From contig CAMKTW010000095.1 in assembly GCA_946415795.1 (NCBI GenBank), forward strand, positions 1 to 6,659: DNA of 6,659 nucleotides, in the 5' to 3' direction. The notes beneath the pieces were generated by a model. The model saw nothing but the letters and a program-made list of their open reading frames with translations, made no database searches and was not told the origin of the DNA. Both the position numbers and the translations under genes were made by a program. This stretch comes from an uncultured Bacteroidales bacterium. GTDB lineage: Bacteria; Bacteroidota; Bacteroidia; Bacteroidales; UBA932. Shown here one piece after another: positions 5,347 through 6,659 of this stretch. Position 1 is the first letter of the stretch; each line of letters starts with the position of its first letter.

Positions 5347-6469
5347 CAAGACAGAAGTCTAAATCTTTGGATAGTTTTTCCCTGTCCAGATTCTGGCCGA
5401 TAAAAACTATCTTCTGCATACGGTCACCGACATTCGGATCCCAGTCGTGCATAAAATTCGGGTCCTGTGCGGCAATCCTCTCCAGGTCCTCCTGCGGTGC
5501 AGTGGCATACCAGTACCCGGCCTCGGAAAGTTTTTTCTGCTTTCCGGCACTCTCAAACAGATATGACATATCGTTGTCGTCCTTAAACCAGCAGATACCC
5601 TTTGCGCGGATAATGTTGGGGGTGAAGTTGCGGGCGATGAAATAGTCAAACCGGTTCATATCGAACGGGAAACGGCGGTAATACACAAATGTGCCGATGT
5701 TGTATTCGTCGCTCTCCCCCTCCTCTTCGTTCTCGATATCATCACCTCCCTCAAGTTCCCGCACCCAGGCCGGTGAAGTGGCAGCCTCCTCAAAGTTGAA
5801 CTTGCGGGTAAACAGCAGTTTGTCCAGATCCACGTCGGCATAGTCGCACTCGATAATCTCTGCAGATGGCTGGATTGCCCGAACTATCGCCTTAACACGG
5901 CCAAGTTCTGTCGGAGTGAGGTCGCCGGCCTTATTCAGCAGGATTATGTTGCAGAACTCTATCTGCTGGATAATCAGGTTCTCGATATCATCTTCCTCGA
6001 TATTGTCACGCTGAAGGGCCGTGCCGCAACCGAATTCCTCTTTAAGACGGAGAGCGTCCACCACAGATACTATACAGTCAAGGGTGCAGCTGCCGGAGCG
6101 GTTGAATTGCGGACCCAGCGAAGGTATGGAGCAGATAGTCTGGGCGATGGGGGCAGGTTCGCAGATGCCGCTCGCCTCAATCACGATATAGTCAAATTGC
6201 TGCTGCTCAACCAGGGAACTTATCTGTTCCACCAGGTCCATCTTGAGGGTACAGCATATACAGCCGTTCTGCAAGGCGACAAGGCTGTCGTTTTTGGTCC
6301 CTACCACGCCTCCCTTTGCAATAAGGTCGGCGTCTATGTTGACCTCGCCGATATCGTTTACAATAACGGCAAAACTTATCCCTTTTCGATTTGTCAGTAT
6401 CCGGTTCACGAGAGTGGTCTTGCCACTGCCCAGATAACCGGTAAGAAGCAGTATGGGAGTGTTTTTCAT
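5336..6469 (-). CDS. CobW/COG0523 G3E-family GTPase, putative metal chaperone
   Basis: A 377-residue G3E GTPase of the CobW family, whose members deliver metals such as zinc or cobalt to client enzymes. I start it at the ATG at 6469 (MKNTPILLLTGYLGSGKT); a TTG at 6526 would add 19 residues not expected in the family. Visible are the Walker A GYLGSGKT (11-18), the GCICC metal-binding motif (69-73), EASGICEP (98-105; family form E.SG...P), VVDAL (136-140) and LLNKAGD (177-183) at the base-recognition site. The CobW C-terminal domain runs from about 257 to the end (FVYYRRFPFD...RAKGICWF). Between the domains, 238-255 is strongly acidic, with no His-rich stretch. The NKxD motif has Gly where Asp is expected, and an Asp follows one place later. 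The metal and client are not deducible here; I found no convincing Zur box upstream. Confidence 0.9.
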   Translation of the reverse strand: MKNTPILLLTGYLGSGKTTLVNRILTNRKGISFAVIVNDIGEVNIDADLIAKGGVVGTKNDSLVALQNGCICCTLKMDLVEQISSLVEQQQFDYIVIEASGICEPAPIAQTICSIPSLGPQFNRSGSCTLDCIVSVVDALRLKEEFGCGTALQRDNIEEDDIENLIIQQIEFCNIILLNKAGDLTPTELGRVKAIVRAIQPSAEIIECDYADVDLDKLLFTRKFNFEEAATSPAWVRELEGGDDIENEEEGESDEYNIGTFVYYRRFPFDMNRFDYFIARNFTPNIIRAKGICWFKDDNDMSYLFESAGKQKKLSEAGYWYATAPQEDLERIAAQDPNFMHDWDPNVGDRMQKIVFIGQNLDREKLSKDLDFCLVVN

Positions 6470-6575
6470 AGGTTGATTTTTTAGCGACGCGAATTTAACA
6501 ATTATTTCATTTTCATAAACGCACAAATTTCTGGCAGAACTCCGGCCATTTCCGCTTTGAGGGCCCTTTGCGGCC

Positions 6576-6583
6576 TACTTTTG
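6576..6583 (+). promoter_or_regulatory. predicted -7 element for the gene at the right edge
   Basis: TACTTTTG fits TAnnTTTG and is followed by CA, a common context in Bacteroidales. The nearest upstream TTTG (6556-6559) lies 16 bp away, closer than the usual 19-21, so the -33 element is uncertain. A start near 6590 would give a leader of about 20 nt before the ATG at 6612. Confidence 0.5.
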
Positions 6584-6611
6584 CACTGGAACAAACGACA
6601 ATGCGAAGTTT

Positions 6612-6659
6612 ATGAAAGCGATGTTGAAGACAATTCTTGCAGCCGCCACCCTGCTGACC
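6612..6659 (+). CDS. start of an exported protein, 3'-truncated
   Basis: Only 16 codons are in the window: MKAMLKTILAAATLLT. A positively charged start followed by a Leu/Ala/Thr-rich hydrophobic run is the beginning of a Sec-type signal peptide or an N-terminal membrane anchor. A lipobox cannot be judged because the sequence ends too soon. A -7 element lies 28 bp upstream. The ATG at 6601 meets a TGA after four codons, so 6612 is the better start. It is divergent from the COG0523 gene. No product can be assigned. Confidence 0.6.
   Translation, partial: MKAMLKTILAAATLLT

Noticed and set aside
6107..6484. Open frame of 125 codons on the + strand opposite the COG0523 gene
   Set aside because: It is the complement of the Walker A and GCICC region; the conserved motifs show the minus strand is coding.
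6470..6526. TTG start adding 19 residues to the COG0523 GTPase
   Set aside because: G3E GTPases begin a few residues before Walker A, as with the ATG at 6469.
6470..6540. Zur box or promoter for the COG0523 gene
   Set aside because: Only imperfect elements such as TAAATTCG and GAAATTTG were found, without a -33 at proper spacing, and no clear palindrome.
6560..6567. AGGGCCCT palindrome as an operator
   Set aside because: Eight bases without longer symmetry is weak, and no known regulator site was recognised.

Overview
The window looks like a chromosomal segment of a member of the Bacteroidota, most likely Bacteroidales. Three things point there. Serine palmitoyltransferase is of the type used for bacterial sphingolipids. 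FabI has the SQSPT..TTAG active-site region as I recall it from Bacteroides. Several intergenic regions carry the TTG-N19/20-TAnnTTTG promoter typical of the phylum, while Shine-Dalgarno sequences are mostly weak or absent. I saw no mobile element, CRISPR array, tRNA, rRNA or prophage gene. No intergenic gap exceeds 300 bases.

Layout. Bases 1-581 (+) are the C-terminal half of a class I, AroFGH-type DAHP synthase, cut by the window edge. It converges, with a 9-bp gap, on a four-gene minus-strand cluster read from 3947 down to 591: a stand-alone FabZ-type 3-hydroxyacyl-ACP dehydratase, FabI enoyl-ACP reductase, serine palmitoyltransferase (SPT) and a short-chain dehydrogenase/reductase (SDR). 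The first pair is 4 bp apart and the last pair 1 bp apart. An 88-bp gap between fabI and spt holds a good internal promoter followed by a strong leader hairpin. The cluster joins the last two steps of the fatty-acid elongation cycle to the first committed step of sphingolipid synthesis. The SDR is a natural candidate for the next step, reduction of 3-ketodihydrosphingosine.

Divergent from fabZ, across 62 bp, is a YpfJ-type membrane-anchored zinc metallopeptidase (4010-4861, +). A bidirectional terminator separates it from a convergent YegP-like protein made of two tandem DUF1508 repeats (4950-5282, -). Upstream of that, on the same strand, is a CobW/COG0523 G3E-family GTPase (5336-6469, -), probably a metal chaperone. 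The window ends with the first 16 codons of a divergent gene that starts with an apparent secretion signal (6612-6659, +).

Nothing here is clearly a new biological system. The most interesting points are the coupling of fatty-acid and sphingolipid genes with a FabZ separate from LpxC, the 11-bp leader hairpin ahead of spt, the shared palindrome that contains both stop codons of the convergent aroG/SDR pair, and the altered NKxD region and acidic linker of the COG0523 protein.
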